A stretch of 64,000 nt of DNA, taken from NCBI GenBank assembly GCA_950022655.1, contig OX465588.1, positions 20,756,527 through 20,820,526 on the forward strand, in the 5' to 3' direction. Of this stretch, positions 11,506 to 23,941 are shown piece by piece; within the stretch, counting starts at the first letter, position 1, and each line of letters opens with the position of its first letter. This stretch comes from Alentia gelatinosa (taxonomy: Eukaryota; Annelida; Polychaeta; Phyllodocida; Polynoidae). The position numbers were made by a program, and so were the translations under genes. Under the pieces are notes generated by a model, which saw nothing but the letters and a program-made list of their open reading frames with translations, was not told where the DNA came from and did not search any database.

Positions 11506-13469
11506 TATTACATTCTGCTTTACCCTCAGCTACTCCAGCTCGATGTCTGTAAGATGAGCAACACATGTTACCATTAAGTAAAAAGTTGATACATTTCTCG
11601 GGGAAACCTTTGTATTGTATCCGAGATAGACAGTCCGCTAACACATTTTCTTCTGAAAGAATGTATGTGGCATGAGGGCTAATGTTAAAAACAAAGCATG
11701 TCCAAAACAAATCCCGTAGCCATGACATACAGCACTTATTCTTGCTTCTCCCGGTGTTTACCATCGCTAGGACCTGCATATTGTCTGTAATGATATTCAC
11801 TTTTGAGTTCCTATAAGCACTTGACCAGCGCTTGACTCCAACAAGCACTGGCCACAATTCATAGAGATTAATGATGGCCTCGTACACATCCATTTTGGGG
11901 GGCTCTACATAGTGATGAACATCCAAACTTTCACATTTAACAGAATTCCAAGTGCCATAAAAATAGTCAAGGCCAGCCCAACCACCAAACCCAAGACTGG
12001 AGGCATCTGTAACTACCGGGCAAAAATGACATGTCTTCTGAATTATCTCTCTGCCATTAAAAACTTTACAAAAATCCTGCCACCAGCTTAGATCTGCTAT
12101 GATATCGTCAGTCAGAGGTATAGATCTGTGTCTAGTGGTAGAGGCTGCAGCGTCAAAAATCCTCCTGCTGAAGGTTTTACCCCCTCGCACTACCTGGGCG
12201 CAAAAAGAGACTAGGCCTCCCAGTCTCTCCAATTGTTTTTTGTTTACCTTGTTGGCCTGAAGAATTTCATCAATGACCGCTGACAACCTATTGACCTTCT
12301 CCATGGGCAAAGAGAGAGTCATATCTACCGTGTTAATGAGTATCCCCAGAAAAACAGTATTCTGAGACGGATACGTAACTTTGGATTTAGCTACCACAAA
12401 ACCTATTCGTTCTAGAATAGAGATTAAAATATCCCTTTTGTTTAAACACTCTAACTCCGTATTTCCGACCACCAAAAAGTCATCCAGATAACTAGTGACT
12501 CTGTCTACGCCCTCCTGGTGTGCCAGGTCTACCACATAGTTTGAAAGTCTAGTAAAGATGTTTGGCGCACACTTGAGACCAAAACATAAACGGTTATCTT
12601 CGAAAAATCTATCGCCAACTCCTGTATCCCAGACAAAACCCTGTAGTTTAGTCTGGTCTGCACATATATTCACAGACCGGTAGGCAGACTGAATATCTAC
12701 TACTAGGTTGGGAACAATCGGTTATTGGGCGTAACTTCCCATTGCTTTTAATAACCGCACCAAGTGAGTGTATGCATTTTGGTTTTGAGTTAACAACGGA
12801 CACTTTACCGCTGACCAACTCAGACTCGATTATTTCGGTCATTTCTTGACACACACTATCCTCCAAAATGGAGTTGTAATTCGGGCAAGAGTAGTCAGAT
12901 GTGTAGTCATTATCTACAATTTGAAATCCTACTGCCAAACCATCCGAAATGAATTTTTTGTCATACTCACTCAAAGAGATACCAGCATTCTCAAAACAGT
13001 GATAAGCAGCACTACGACATGGTTTTAATTGGACTGGTGCTTTCCCAATATAAAAAGTGCAGTCACATTTACCCAAAATACACTCATTGTATATCTTAAT
13101 TTTGCCAGCTTTACTATTGACAGTGTAAAGGGGAGCGGATTCGGTGTTAACATTTGTCTCCGTATTTACATCTATCACTTCAACACAATTATCCTCAATA
13201 ACAACATCATCTACCAGAAAACTACTGGGATTATAAATTGTTTTGACATTTTTCCCTGTATCAACATTAATGGAACTAGCAGGAATATCAACGTTTTCAC
13301 TGTAATTATCAATTGTTTTGACAAATTCCTCCATATCAACTACATTTGAGTTAACAATACCACTACTAAGAGAAATCTTGTTTAAGTCACTGTCAACATC
13401 ACTACGATCCTCATCTTGTAGTTTACTATTTGTGACAACCCCACTTTCAAAACAATTCGCCCTCTGGCA
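11453..13469 (-). pseudogene. pol: RT-RNase H of element 1, with internal deletion
   Basis: The frame that ends gag stays open after its TGA; the first ATG is at 13334 (MEEFVKTIDNYS). It runs through a linker to the RT finger motif GAVIKSNGKLRPITDCSQP. From there the frame is wrong: RT motif A (VVDIQSAYRSV) and everything after lie in a second frame open from 12721. Residues usual between these motifs are absent, so a deletion of roughly 100-130 nt, not a multiple of three, is inferred. The second part has motif B region (LCFGLKCAPNIFTRL), motif C (SYLDDFLVVG) and an RNase H with VTDASSLGFGGW, MDVYEAIINLYEL, IITDNMQVLAMVN and NVLADCLSR. It overlaps the YR frame by about 50 nt. Confidence 0.85.
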
Positions 13470-14459
13470 TCATTTCTGGTTATTAGTTGACCTTTTTGAG
13501 TTACAGCAATAAGCACCATGACCAGCTGAGTTACAGGAGCTGCAGGCATGTCGATATTTACATACTGCAAAAGTACATCCCGAGTCTGATTTGTTATATG
13601 CGTGACAGATATTGACACTACCCGTATAACTTCGTTTGGTTGTATCCGACTTCGCATTCTTTGCACTGAGAGTTCCGTCGTATGACAAGTACTTGATAAT
13701 ATCACTAGGGTCAATATTATTGATTGCAGACAAACCCTTTTTACCTGCCCTTGATTTCACTGAGACATCGTATTTGATTAACGCTTCGTATTGGAACACT
13801 TTCGTCGTGGCTTTTTCAGCCAAAAGTACCATGTGATCGATTAGACCTGACAAGTCCCTACCTTGTTCATACAATTCGCGCAACAATTTTAAATTCACGA
13901 GTGACAAACCTTCATATGAAGTAACTTTCTCATCCCTGTCAACAAAGTGATAATGGTCAAATTTACCTCTCTTAGCGTGTCTTGACTTACTACGAGATCT
14001 TGACATGCTAACCGAATCGTCGGACGAGCTAGACAAGCTGTGGACTTTTCTGTCAGCAGGATTCTTGCTTTTGTCACCGTCTTTGCGACTTGAGCGCTGT
14101 GATGTTGACAGCATTTGCATTATTGTCGATAAAGATGATTCTAGTCCATTCAACCGTTCATCGACTATTGACGACGTATAATCCATTTGGTGTCCATCTG
14201 TTGAGCGCTTACCCTCCATCTTAGACGAAGTGACTCCCTCTTGACATCCCTCAGTCATCAAAGGAAGGCTGGGTCTCGATGTAGTACGGGACAGCTCAGC
14301 TCCAGACTCCCCTTCGTGGGGTGAAGACATCGCGACTGTAGCCTCACATTCCACGCTCAAACTTCCAGAAAAATCCTCAAACGAGGAATTATCGTTCTGG
14401 GTATTTCCTGTGGGAGATTTAGACTTTTTCCCCACTTTATTCTTCTTCGGGCGGCTCAT
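13470..14459 (-). CDS. gag: Gag-like protein of element 1
   Basis: 329 residues from ATG at 14459 (MSRPKKNKVGKK). The N-terminus is Lys/Ser-rich and the middle carries Ser/Arg-rich stretches (SMSRSRSKSRHAKRGKF). A predicted folded part follows (GLSLVNLKLLRELYEQGRDL). The C-terminus is Cys/His-rich: NICHAYNKSDSGC, FAVCKYRHACSSCN, HGAYCC, which fits a nucleic-acid-binding zinc knuckle like those closing Gag in DIRS/Ngaro elements. The frame ends in a TGA at 13470-13472, and pol continues in the same frame beyond it. Presumably it packages the RNA. Confidence 0.75.
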   Translation of the reverse strand: MSRPKKNKVGKKSKSPTGNTQNDNSSFEDFSGSLSVECEATVAMSSPHEGESGAELSRTTSRPSLPLMTEGCQEGVTSSKMEGKRSTDGHQMDYTSSIVDERLNGLESSLSTIMQMLSTSQRSSRKDGDKSKNPADRKVHSLSSSSDDSVSMSRSRSKSRHAKRGKFDHYHFVDRDEKVTSYEGLSLVNLKLLRELYEQGRDLSGLIDHMVLLAEKATTKVFQYEALIKYDVSVKSRAGKKGLSAINNIDPSDIIKYLSYDGTLSAKNAKSDTTKRSYTGSVNICHAYNKSDSGCTFAVCKYRHACSSCNSAGHGAYCCNSKRSTNNQK

Positions 14460-14491
14460 CTTCAACGATTTTCATCTATATAAACCAGACA

Positions 14492-14703
14492 GACTAAAAA
14501 CACGACTCGTGTTGTTGATTTGAGGCAGCGGAATAACCGTTGCGGAGAACGTGACGTCATGTGATACCTTGGTGACCCCGTAACCTAGATACATGCACCC
14601 GAGAAAACAGCTGGGGCGTATAATATACTCGAACTAGACTTGTCAAGTCCTTCGCGGTAGGCGGTTAATTAATTTATATATATATAATAAGTTATATAGT
14701 GAC
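14492..14703 (-). repeat. Element 1 terminal repeat A1
   Basis: The outer 5' copy of the 212-bp repeat, just upstream of gag on the minus strand. It presumably holds the promoter, but no specific site is recognisable beyond TATA-rich sequence near 14680-14700. Confidence 0.85.
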
Positions 14704-14704
14704 A

Positions 14705-17700
14705 TATGTTAAATTTGTAGAATCCAATCTATTTGCATGTCTTTCATAAATGAATCTGCTTTAATTTACTAAATTCACTAGAGAATACAGATTATTGTTG
14801 ATGATAATACAAGATATATCATAATTTGTACTTCAATAGAATACAGATAGTTGATGATAGATACATAATATTCTACAGACTTATACATTTGAAATAAATT
14901 AGAATACAGTAAAGGGCTATTACAGGTTTATAATGGTAACAGCATCTCCGTTACTGTTCCGGTATCCGTAGATCTTGGACGTTTCTGCAGTTGCTTCTAT
15001 ATTTACTGAAAGCACAGGAGTCATGATTCCCATCATAACTGTTGTTTTTTTGGGGGTTTTTTAGGTATAGAGCGTCTCTGAAATTGGTGAGTTTTTCAGA
15101 CCACTCACAAAACAAGTTCAGCAATTTTCTCGTAAACTCATTACAAAAATACAAGAAAAGGAAATGTAAATAATGTGATGATGATGAAAAGATCGGTCAT
15201 CAAAGAGTGCAATGCATCATCTATATAAGTATGCCTAATTACAAAGATAGTTCTTAAACTCATCTTTTGTCTTACTTCTATGTGCTGCGCTAGATAGCTC
15301 ATTCTAGAGCCTTGTGCAGACCTCTCAGGCATGGGCTAAGGAACTCTTAGTATGATATATAATGAATAGGTTTTTGTCTACAGTCCTTGTTCTTTTTTCG
15401 ACCTTATGGAGCCATTCAGTTCTGTACCGATATTTGTAAATGAGATAAGAGAGTTGTTTTCTCCTACGTTTCCATAGGGGCTCAAGATTCCATTTTTGCA
15501 ATCGAGACTCTTTTGCCATAAAGACTGATACCTTGATGATGTAGTTTGTCAATCCTGCTTATATCACTTTTTATGACTCTTACCCCCACGATGGACATGC
15601 TCGGGAGTTCTTATGAGTAGATCAGCTGTGGTGAATTCTTTAGACTTCCATTTTTGATCAAGTATATGACCCGTTCGTGTGCTGCTAAACCAAATTTACT
15701 GTCTCACCTTGTATTGTTTAAAGATACTTTGGAGTAAACCTGAAATAAAATGTATATATATGATATCACCTAATCCTTTATGAAGGCTCCGTCGAAAAAA
15801 ACAACTAATGCATACTATTTTTATATTCTTTTAATCAATCAGCTCATTTTTGCTTGGTTCTTTTTTTGTCCATTTTACCCCACTGTACCTTGTTTTATTA
15901 GAGCCTGCTTGCACGCGCTAAATACATAAATACATCATCTAGAGGTTAGAGGGGTCCATATAGACTTCCAGGGTACTGCATGAAAATTATCCCTTCACTA
16001 TCTGTGTGCTATTCACTGTGATATTGAGAACAGAGCAGGGTGCCAGTGTCTCAGGGTCTTAGAGGCATGCCCAGCTGACCATGACCAAACACTCCCAAGA
16101 CCGAAATACCTCATTGACCCACTGTTGCTTGATATGTTTTGATCCTAGTCTCAGGCAGCTAGAGAAATGGCAAGTTGACTGGGTGCAAGTGGGTTACAGA
16201 AACGATCCATAGACTGAATGTAACCCAAAACCTTTTAGTAATCCATTTGAAATTGCACGCTCATTCATCAATGATGAATATTCTATTTGCTCCTAGTTGT
16301 TCTGTGAGTGTTACTATCCTAGGATTTCTCTTTCACTCCATGCTGTCTATTTTGTCGATCTTTACTGAAAGGACATGGTTTTCCTAAAACCATATCTGTG
16401 GTTTACTCGTCAAAGGCCATGGATCTCTTCTAATGTTTAAATCTCTGAACAGTAACAAGGCTGGCAGGACTTCGTATTCTGACAGATATAAGTCCAAGCA
16501 AATCCTAATCATTCCCGTCCTTGCTCTAGAACTGGAACTGGAGTTTCTGGAGATTAGTTTTAGGCACGGGCCCTGATCTCACATGTCCAGTCTTATCGCC
16601 AAAAGTGACCTTCGGGCCGTGATAGCCGAGAGGACGTGGCCGGAAAGGTGAAGAATCAATTTAGACCAGCCGACTCCTCCATCTGACACGAGTGTCAAAT
16701 CGACGATTTCCCAGCGAAACACATTGAAGTGCCTAGTTAAAGGCGACATTCTATTCAAGACTTAAGAGTAAACAAGTTCACTTCAGAAGCGGGTTTTGTC
16801 GAGAGGGAAATGGAAGGAGAGGAAAGTAGGACTGGCATCACCACTGGCAATAGTATTTCAGATAGTGGCATTTTATTTGAGGCTGGACGCGCCAAGGCAA
16901 TTGTGGCAATAAACTAAGGATAAGACCCTCCGGCTGTCACGTACGTTCCCTATCAAGAGAACTTTAACTTTTGGCCAGCCCAGTAGCCAGTAAAGTAAAT
17001 GTGACCGGCTCAATCTTTTCTGGTCTTTTTCAAAGGGCTTTCTCTTCTATTTTGAACGCTGATGGCGTTTGATTTGTCCTAAATACGATTGGGCATCCAG
17101 TTATTTCTGATTTAACACCCAATGAAGGAAGTAGTTAGAAGTACTTTTCTGTGATGTAATTAAGACTTCATTGACTTGGCTTTTTAAATCACTGTGGAAT
17201 GACTACGTTGATGGAATTTGAAATGTTTTGGGAGACGTGGCGTTCCCGCATTACGTGGAATTTCTGTATAGGTGAGTCAGACCAATGGTCTTTATTGTTT
17301 TAAACTCACGCCGTATCATGTGTTTCGTCCTAGCATCAAGGTATACTGTGGTGTGGAAATACAGTTCTTTTCTACTAATTGGTCAATGCTTTTGAATAAC
17401 TTATAGTTTATGTCATGATTTGGGCTATAGTATGATATCCAATATACATCACAGGTTGGGACAGTTCTAGACAATGGTAGTAAAGACTTTATTTAAACCA
17501 CTCTATCCTATTCCTCTTCTTGAATGCAATATTAGCCAGTTGATTTTTTGTCCCTGCTAAAGAGATAAAACACTAAACTTCGCGTATCAGCTGCCCCTTT
17601 ATTTGTACCACCTTCTCTATAGTCAAGAATGTTGACGTAATTTATAATTCCAGAAAAACAGTTCCATGGGTTAATTCTTTAGGATGTTACTAGGTAAATT

Positions 17701-17810
17701 CGAAAGAGAAATCGCCAAATTGGTCTCGTGTTATGCAACGACGGAACAGAATTAGTCGACTTTGATTAATGTGGTTAACAGAACCCACGTTCTAGAATAA
17801 CATCTGTTAT
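14705..17810. other. Non-coding stretch, no gene recognised
   Basis: AT-rich. The minus strand at 15325-15552 has a short open frame with basic, LINE-tail-like text (LQKWNLEPLWKRRRKQL), too weak to name. 16560-16960 is more complex and GC-richer and could be regulatory. No repeat boundaries are evident. Confidence 0.4.
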
Positions 17811-17944
17811 CTTTCTTCCCTGTCTAACCAATACTATCTTTTAATGGACTCAACTTATTGCCCAGAAGAGCTTCTGTCATGAAGAAAGGACAATAAAACT
17901 AATAAAAAAAATTAAAAACTTTCTTCCCTGTCTAACCAATACTA
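17811..17944 (+). mobile_element. Small retroposed insertion with 26-bp target duplication
   Basis: CTTTCTTCCCTGTCTAACCA followed by ATACTA occurs at 17811-17836 and again, identically, at 17919-17944. Between the copies lie 82 bases ending in an AATAAA motif and an A-rich tail (CTAATAAAAAAAATTAAAAA). A long target duplication plus a 3' A-tail is the hallmark of LINE-mediated retroposition. The insert is probably the 5'-truncated 3' end of a transcript; its source gene is not recognisable. Confidence 0.75.
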
Positions 17945-20900
17945 CCCAGGGGCTTGTTCAATAATCTAGGCTCGTACATGAAGATCCCTTTCTATACGCC
18001 TACTAGACCCAGAGATAAACTCTATTCAAGACTTATGGACGACCTTTCGTCAGGTAGAACAGTTTTAGCTGAACGAGCTTGAATATTATTAAACGATGAC
18101 CCCTGACGCGGTCTCCTTGTAAACTGTCCTTTCGTAGGCAAACGTTTTTAACAGACTCCAGGCCTCACACACTCCGTCAAATGGACCTCTCTGTTGCGGA
18201 TTGCTAGTCAAGCATAAGTGTCAAAGGCTTCAGCCAAAGATCAGAATGCATGATTAAAGACTGCTGTGTGTTTGCCATCTGTCTCACCAGGGTTACAGTG
18301 TCATAGTCACAGACTGTGTGTTAAGGTGGTTGAATGGAGACAGAGTTTATGGATAAGGGAACCTACGCTGTCCCAAAATATGGCAATCGAAGAATCTCTG
18401 AAGATATTGAAATACTAAACTTTCTGGAAAACAAACAGAATTTCTTTATTATAATTAGCTACCATGTGATAACGATGGATAATGCGATTCGTAGTGATTA
18501 CATTGTACCAATATTATGTCCTTTGGCTCACAGGTCATTGCAGACGCTACAACTTCGTTTTGACGTTTCCTTTTGGTGTAAATTCGTAGGACCTCATACG
18601 TTATAAGAGAATCATTGGGAGTGTACTATTTCGTTGAAAACACACTCTTCCATCGTTTTACAACTCACTGTTTAAAACTAAACTAAGACATATAACCAAC
18701 CAGTGTGCAATTTCTCTCGGATTCTCCGAATGTACTTATGAAAGTCACAAGAATCGCAAGTTTACATAGAGGAAAACTCAGCGGCCGAATGAAAACCCTT
18801 GTAGTGAAGATTTCATCAATGTAGAAAAAATTATGGGTTATAGATGACATCAAGCATGATGACATGTAGATATATGAAAGAGATTGTTATGTTTACGATG
18901 GATTTGAGAAGATAAACATAGTGTATTTTGAGCCCTCCAGTCATGCACCTCATGGACAACCCGGTGATCCTTGTCAATGAGGTGCACGGGCTGCTTACCG
19001 AACCCCTTCTCTGCTGACTACAAATTCGTACATCAGTGGAGCTGCGACTTCCATCAATATGCCGCTCTCTGGCTGAAGAGAACATCAGGATCACGTACAC
19101 CAGTGCTCCGAGCCCAAGACGGCGCCAGGATGAGAAGATAACCAGCTCACGTCAGGAGATACCATCCATCTGACGGGCTACACTCTCTCTGTACTCTCAG
19201 TGGTTCGGTTAGCACCAAGTGACCAGGTGGGATCAATATGGACCCACCCACAGACCCCCAGCCCTGACAACAACCCCTCCTCTACAGTACGTTCCCCTAT
19301 TGTGGTGCATTGAGGTTGGTTTGCTTTTGTCTCTATGCTCGATAAGCTCAAAGGGACAGACGGAATGAGCCACCTTTCACATATACTCTTCGCATGGGAT
19401 CAATAAATCCAGGAGTTACAGGTTGCTTTCTTGCTACTTTGTGGATGGTCACTGTAATGATTTTTATTTATCTATGGTTGATGTAACTGGTAATTATTTC
19501 ATGTTGCTAAATGATATTGAGGAAATGAATAGAAAAGGTTCCCCCAAATCTTTAATTCCAATTATCTAGATGCCAATACTTTGATGGTTTGCGTTATTCA
19601 AATATGCCTAATCTCTTTTTACTACATGATCTTATTACACTATAGTCAATTAGTGCATACTTCGCTCAACGTCACATTGAAATATCACATTGTAGTATTC
19701 AATGGGTTATTCCAACTATGTTGTAATGAAAAGAAAACCTTTTTAAGAATTGCACTTACTTCTTATCAAATAATGTTCCTTAAATTTGAATCCAAGGGAT
19801 TAATAAAACCATTGATGTTTACTCTCCTTCATAGCCATACGTATCAAGGTATTTCTGTGTGGCAATAGTTTCAAGTCTTTCTGTTAACTTTGTTTGCAGA
19901 AATGCAAGTGTCCCTTAATTAAAAAAAACCCGAGGGAGTTGGGAGTTCCGTACTTGTCCTATGAGGGTAATATGACCTCTCTTGGGAAATTTGGGATGGT
20001 TGGCCAACATAACTCAAATCAGAAGTAAAAAGAAATGTAACGGACAGACATGAAAGAGATTGCAAATGATCTTTGAAATAAAAACAAAAATCAAATTTTC
20101 TGTATTTTCACAATAGGCGCTCGGCCAAGAGATGGTTGTGCTGGGAATAAAGTTTTCAGACAAAAGAATTGTTAGAAAGATGGGAATGTGTGTGTGTGAG
20201 ATTAACTGTGATGTTGCATATTAAACATTTGATTTACATATGTTCTTATAGGTTTCGATGTCGTAACACGGCACAGTATGAAATTAGCTCTCTCCAATTT
20301 TACAGGTTTGAAAACAAAGCAAAATTATTCATGGAGCATCTCATTTTAAATAGAGAAACCACAACCTAACTTCAGGATACTTTCGTTCAGTTCCACCTCT
20401 ACCATGTTGTCATATTCATTGCAAAGTAAACAACCTAAGTGCAAAATTATTCACGGATATAAAATCTCCAACTGGTGCACAATGATAACCATGGTAAGGT
20501 TATTATCTTGATTCTCCACTTAATGGATGCCCAATTGGCAATAACGCCCACTTGCCTAACACCGGAGCGGGAGGGGATCTTCTCATTCAATGAAGGCATT
20601 ATTAATCACTCGTAGATGAGCCGACAATGATGGAGACTGTCAAACCTGGAATACTTTGTCAACATCGGCAGTGCAATAATAGTCTCTTTTAATAAGTGGA
20701 TAAGAATGTTGAGATTGTTGCCGATTTGACGTTGCAGCATTAAGCTTTTGTTTGCCATAGCCCCGTTAATGGCAGATGCGAGATAACAATAGCTATTGTT
20801 TGTGTTTTCGTTATATTCTATCAGCTTGCTACCAACCTCGTAACGGCGATAGAGAATAGTTACCTAAACCGGGAATAAAGACCTTAGATGGATCACTGCA

Positions 20901-23900
20901 ATTAAGGACTTACCCTGAAAACACTCTAATGCATCGTCTCCTTACTTTATAATTGTTTAATTAAGGGAGGAGCTATTGGGATAGCAGAAAACAGAACGAG
21001 TTCAATAAGACGTATACGTATGGAGATTATTGAGAAGCTACAGTCACTGATTCCTATCTCATATACTTCACTGATTATTTGCCTTACTTTACTTTTCTGA
21101 ATCCATTAAAACAAATACTGTATATTACCGACACTCAATGAATTTATCAAAAAGTGTCATTTACTATTATCTACCCTTATTAAATTCGATAGATCCTTTT
21201 GAGAATGCCTGGAGGCATCTTTCGTAACATCCATGGAAGTGTTTCCCGACATTAGTCGTAATGGTAGGGTTAACTTGAGTCACACCCCAGGTGTGAAGGT
21301 GTGAGTCTGCCCATGTGCGTTTCATGATGGCCTGTTTTGAATAGCAAGATAACAAAGAATAATGGTGCTTAAGCTGGTCTCAGATGCCCAATAATCTCTC
21401 AAGTGATTTCGTATGCAAGATCATGGACGCATTGTCCGGAGTATTAAAAACGATATCAAGAGCCCCACGAGAGATTATGAGAATTTTGAAAAGTACCCGA
21501 CGGTATTTTATGATATTAGGTCACGCCTCGCCATCAGAAATTGATCACGGTTATTATTCACAGTTAGGCATCGTGGACATTTTTTTAATATAATGCAACG
21601 TTAAAAATGCACGATCAGGCATTTAAAATATCAGTCACTGATATATGGCATGATACTAACGAGCCCTGCAAGAATATGAGTATTATAGACTGAGAAAAAA
21701 GTTGTGGTTCTTCAGAACATCTATGTTGACCAGTGTCAGCTATCCCGGACCTTGACAAGTAAGGACTTACTCTATTTTTAAAGCTCCTGCCTTAATACCG
21801 TGGATGTAGGCAATGGAACTCCCTGACCAAAGATGCGCATAACTGTAAATCACCGACTGTCATCAAAAAATGTCTAGACGAAGAATTCTAATCTAATAAG
21901 CGAATACGGGACTGTGAAACATCAGTAACATCATCCATTTAACGAACTTCCTTTCTTTCTTCTCAGGACTCACTTATTTATGCTCGGGCTATACACCTCA
22001 ATAGGTAAAATGTAGAGTGTAATGTTATGTCTGCAAAACTTATGTACCTTATGAGAGGCATAATAAACTAGATAATAGCAGAAAACAAAGAACTAAGTAT
22101 CTGTGATTGAGGCGGAACGCTCATTACCTTTATTGGCATCACATTATATTTATCATATTGCATTTGAATTGAACAGACAAATTGTATCAATTAATTCTTT
22201 TACACTGGGACAGTTTTTATTCATTCGCTAAAAATATGGCTTCAATTTTGACTCGCCTTCCTGTTGAGTCAGGATTTCCCCCTCCTCCCGTTTTAACGAT
22301 ATCAATTTAGAAAGAATTCATTTGGCAAACGTGGGTTAGAGCCAAACCATGCCATCGCAATTATGTGATAATAAAATTGCAACATGTCAACCAGGAAACA
22401 GACCCCCTCCGACAAATAGCGTTTGATCAATTGGGCATCGATCAAAAGATTATGTGTCCTGAGTGCTTCGTTGAAGTTTCAGAGATTGTCCTCAAACTTA
22501 CTTTCCACCAGGGTTCGAATGTGGTCCAAAGCCGATTTATTTTTCCAGGCTTGCAGCGCGGAAGGAGTCTGACAAGCAGATTGTCGTTGCAGGGTGGCAG
22601 GCGGAATGATCAGATCCCTGATCCTCGGCGACGCAAAGTAGAAGTGCGACCCGGTGCCTGGCGAGCTTAAAGTCGCTTCAGGGGGTGTCCGGATAGAATG
22701 AGTGGAGTGGCGGACTCAGGTAAACACATCGAAGAGACATTACCTTTCTGGCCGATGGAGGCTGTGTGAGATTGTTTTCAAGATTCCTGGGAATTACTTT
22801 TCTTTTTCGAGAGTGTTCAACTCATACTTTTTATCAGAAGATCTATGGATGATAATTACATGAAGCCAATCAACGGTTAACAACTTTGTGTATCACTGTC
22901 TGGAGAAGCCACAATGTTCAGACTCAGTACTGCGTCGAATTATAACTCTCCATATATGGTCAGCGTTTAGAGAACTGTAAACCATGTGACATTGGCTGCA
23001 CTTGAAAGTCTGATATACCTTTAACATTTTTCAAAAGAAACCCTTTTCATGTATAGTTTATGAAATTGAATTTCCATTTATAAACCAAAGGTAATTTAAA
23101 GCAAGCATCATTAATTTAATTGCAGGAGGAATCGTTTAAAGTCATCACGGCATGTTGTATTTAGAGGGCTCACCAGAGAACTTCGTGGCATTGTCGATTC
23201 TTATAACGACTTTCAGAGTGCTGACATCAGAACCGTTATTGGTCGCAATACTGAGTACCAGAGCAGATGTTTGTTAGTCTGAAGTCAGAGCTGAGCCTAC
23301 ACAGACTGGTTTCGTGGTGGTGCTATCACAAGGAGAGTGTACTTCTTCACCATCGCTGATGGCTACCTAGCACTGAGATCAGCTTTTAAGTGTTTCTGGA
23401 AGTTGTGCAATGACTTTTTCAAGGTAAATAATGTTGGATATTTATGACATAAATACTTATCTTTATTTACCTTCATTATTACTTTAACTGCATTATTCAG
23501 TGGACAATTGCCGGTATGCATGTGTGAGCTTTCCCAGCAACCACCTTGACTGCTCCCCTGCCTAAACCTCAACGGACGTCGGCAGGAACTCCAGCTGATA
23601 CCCAAGAGTTCAAACCCGCAAGCGGAGGCTGAAGGTTCAGACAGTTGGGTGGTTTGGCCAAAACTTTAGCAGAGTGTTCAATACACATTCATAACATGAA
23701 CACTTATGTTTATTTACCTTCATTATTCAGTTTACCGCAGTATTCAGTGGAAAATTGTCATTTTTCTCCTTCATCCCCAGTTGGTAGATTTACTGCTATA
23801 TTAAAGGTCAATCCTTCTCATACCATGGCTATGTGGTGTGGGAAGTAAAAGAACTCTCACCTCGGTAAATGTGCAGGGGTGAGATTTCTACCTAAATTTA

Positions 23901-23941
23901 TGTTATAGATTCCCAAAGTAGGTCTAAAAGCACATATTGGA
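17945..23941. other. Non-coding stretch, no gene recognised
   Basis: About 6 kb without a supported gene or transposon. 18940-19300 and 22500-22740 are GC-richer and non-repetitive, with short open frames that match nothing I know. A perfect SOX-type palindrome lies at 20785-20800. Host introns or regulatory DNA are possible. Confidence 0.4.
20785..20800. promoter_or_regulatory. Palindromic paired SOX-like site
   Basis: AACAATAGCTATTGTT is a perfect 16-bp palindrome with two facing AACAAT half-sites separated by 4 bases. Facing half-sites with 3-5 bp spacing are the known dimer arrangement for SoxE proteins. A chance occurrence is possible; there is no conservation evidence. Confidence 0.3.

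Larger units (their letters stand above)
10121..14704 (-). mobile_element. Ngaro-like YR retrotransposon (element 1)
   Basis: Minus-strand order is A1 (14703-14492), gag, RT-RNase H, YR, B1 (10562-10483), A2 (10482-10271), a 70-bp spacer, B2 (10200-10121). This is the split-direct-repeat structure of Ngaro/PAT-type elements, unlike the inverted ends of DIRS itself. I see no methyltransferase domain. ACAT occurs at the left junction (10117-10120), at the inner repeat junction (10481-10484) and at the right junction (14702-14705), which fits recombinase-mediated integration of a circle without target duplication. Pol is damaged, so this copy is not autonomous. Confidence 0.85.

Noticed and set aside
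13382..13714. 110-codon minus-strand frame overlapping gag and pol of element 1
   Set aside because: The gag/pol frame shows the zinc-knuckle and RT linker; this one is a shadow.
10121..14704. Reading element 1 as a DIRS element with inverted termini
   Set aside because: Its repeats are direct and split (A1...B1-A2-B2), and no methyltransferase domain is visible, so Ngaro/PAT-like fits better.
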